Source of the DNA: Oribacterium sp. UBA3737
Lineage (GTDB): Bacteria; Bacillota_A; Clostridia; Lachnospirales; Lachnospiraceae
Length of the DNA: 5,412 bases
NCBI GenBank assembly: GCA_002371295.1
Contig: DFGZ01000286.1
Coordinates: forward strand, 1-5,412
Direction: 5' to 3'
Below, piece by piece: positions 5,272 through 5,412 of this stretch; positions within the stretch are counted from its first letter, which is position 1, and each line of letters opens with the position of its first letter. Both the position numbers and the translations under genes were made by a program. The notes beneath the pieces were generated by a model. That model worked only from the letters and a program-made list of their open reading frames with translations, was not told the DNA's origin and made no database searches.

Positions 5272-5412
5272 GCCCCACATGGAGCACGAAAGGACGATTT
5301 ATCGGCCTGAGAGTGCGGAATGTGGGAGGAACGCGAGCTTTGTGGCAGGTCCAAAGGACCTGGCATGTAGCGTCAGCCCTTCGCGAAGCGAACTAAATGG
5401 GCTGACGTTCCC
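5269..5412 (+). ncRNA. Large structured RNA, partial at window edge; candidate HEARO/IscB-type omega RNA
   Basis: Nested complementary segments fill this stretch. CCCACAT (5274-5280) pairs with ATGTGGG (5320-5326); inside it GCAC (5284-5287) pairs with GTGC (5313-5316) and encloses a hairpin (5291-5308, AGG/CCT and CGA/TCG). Then CAGGTCC-AAA-GGACCTG forms a hairpin (5346-5362). CGTCAGCCC (5371-5379) pairs with GGGCTGACG (5399-5407) and encloses TTCGC-GAA-GCGAA (5380-5392). GGAA (5328-5331) can pair with TTCC (5408-5411) to close a junction. Purine-rich joining segments (GAAAGGA, GGAGGAACGCGAG) favour the plus strand. HEARO RNAs are known to precede iscB genes and to sit next to ATGA or GTGA; an ATGA lies at 5265-5268. 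No protein gene is visible beside it, so the family call is tentative (about 0.4), while the presence of a structured RNA or DNA element is well supported. A retron RNA or another unnamed RNA is possible. Confidence 0.55.

Noticed and set aside
5184..5366. A 60-codon minus-strand open frame
   Set aside because: It lies across the palindrome and the nested stems, has low-complexity composition without a recognisable domain, and lacks a clear ribosome binding site. It is best explained as a by-product of the structured element.
5203..5412. Retron msr/msd RNA or CRISPR array
   Set aside because: There are no regularly spaced repeats for CRISPR. For a retron, no reverse transcriptase is visible, and the outer inverted repeats expected to bracket msr-msd were not found, although the cut at the edge prevents full exclusion.
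1..5412. tRNA, rRNA or riboswitch genes
   Set aside because: No cloverleaf with conserved TTCGA-type arm, no rRNA core sequence and no recognisable aptamer were found on reading both strands.

Overview
The window looks like chromosome from an anaerobic, low-to-mid GC Gram-positive bacterium, most likely a Clostridia/Lachnospiraceae relative. This is an inference from strong AGGAGG-type ribosome binding sites, a Gram-positive style lipoprotein, a glycyl-radical activating enzyme (found in anaerobes) and Firmicutes-like promoters. No rRNA, tRNA or species marker is present to confirm it.

Layout from left to right. Positions 1-37 hold half of a hairpin that resembles the tip of an IS200/IS605-type element (a terminator is the alternative). 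Positions 38-988 (minus) encode a radical-SAM glycyl-radical-enzyme activase with two extra [4Fe-4S] motifs; its best start is a TTG with a near-perfect ribosome binding site, not an upstream ATG. The 256-base divergent intergenic region carries promoter candidates for both directions and several dyad or direct-repeat sites. Positions 1245-2357 (plus) encode a LuxR/GerE-type regulator with a GAF-like sensor part; it is probably the regulator of the divergent activase unit. A bidirectional terminator lies at 2407-2439.

Three minus-strand genes follow, probably transcribed from right to left in one unit: a CaCA-family sodium/calcium antiporter (4035-5012), an unrecognised multi-pass membrane protein (3308-3976) and a lipoprotein with two related beta-rich domains (2553-3245).

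The last 400 bases have no credible protein gene and are the most interesting part. A 20-base sequence occurs twice (5045-5064 and 5203-5222), and 13 bases of it recur at 1083-1095 in front of the activase. The second copy runs into a long imperfect palindrome (5212-5271). Directly after it begins a dense series of nested stems (5274-5411) that looks like a large structured RNA on the plus strand, cut by the window edge. Its architecture and its position beside an ATGA suggest a HEARO/IscB-type omega RNA at the left end of an IS200/IS605-superfamily element that inserted into a palindromic repeat. That family assignment is a hypothesis: no nuclease gene is visible, and covariance-model and neighbouring-sequence checks are needed.
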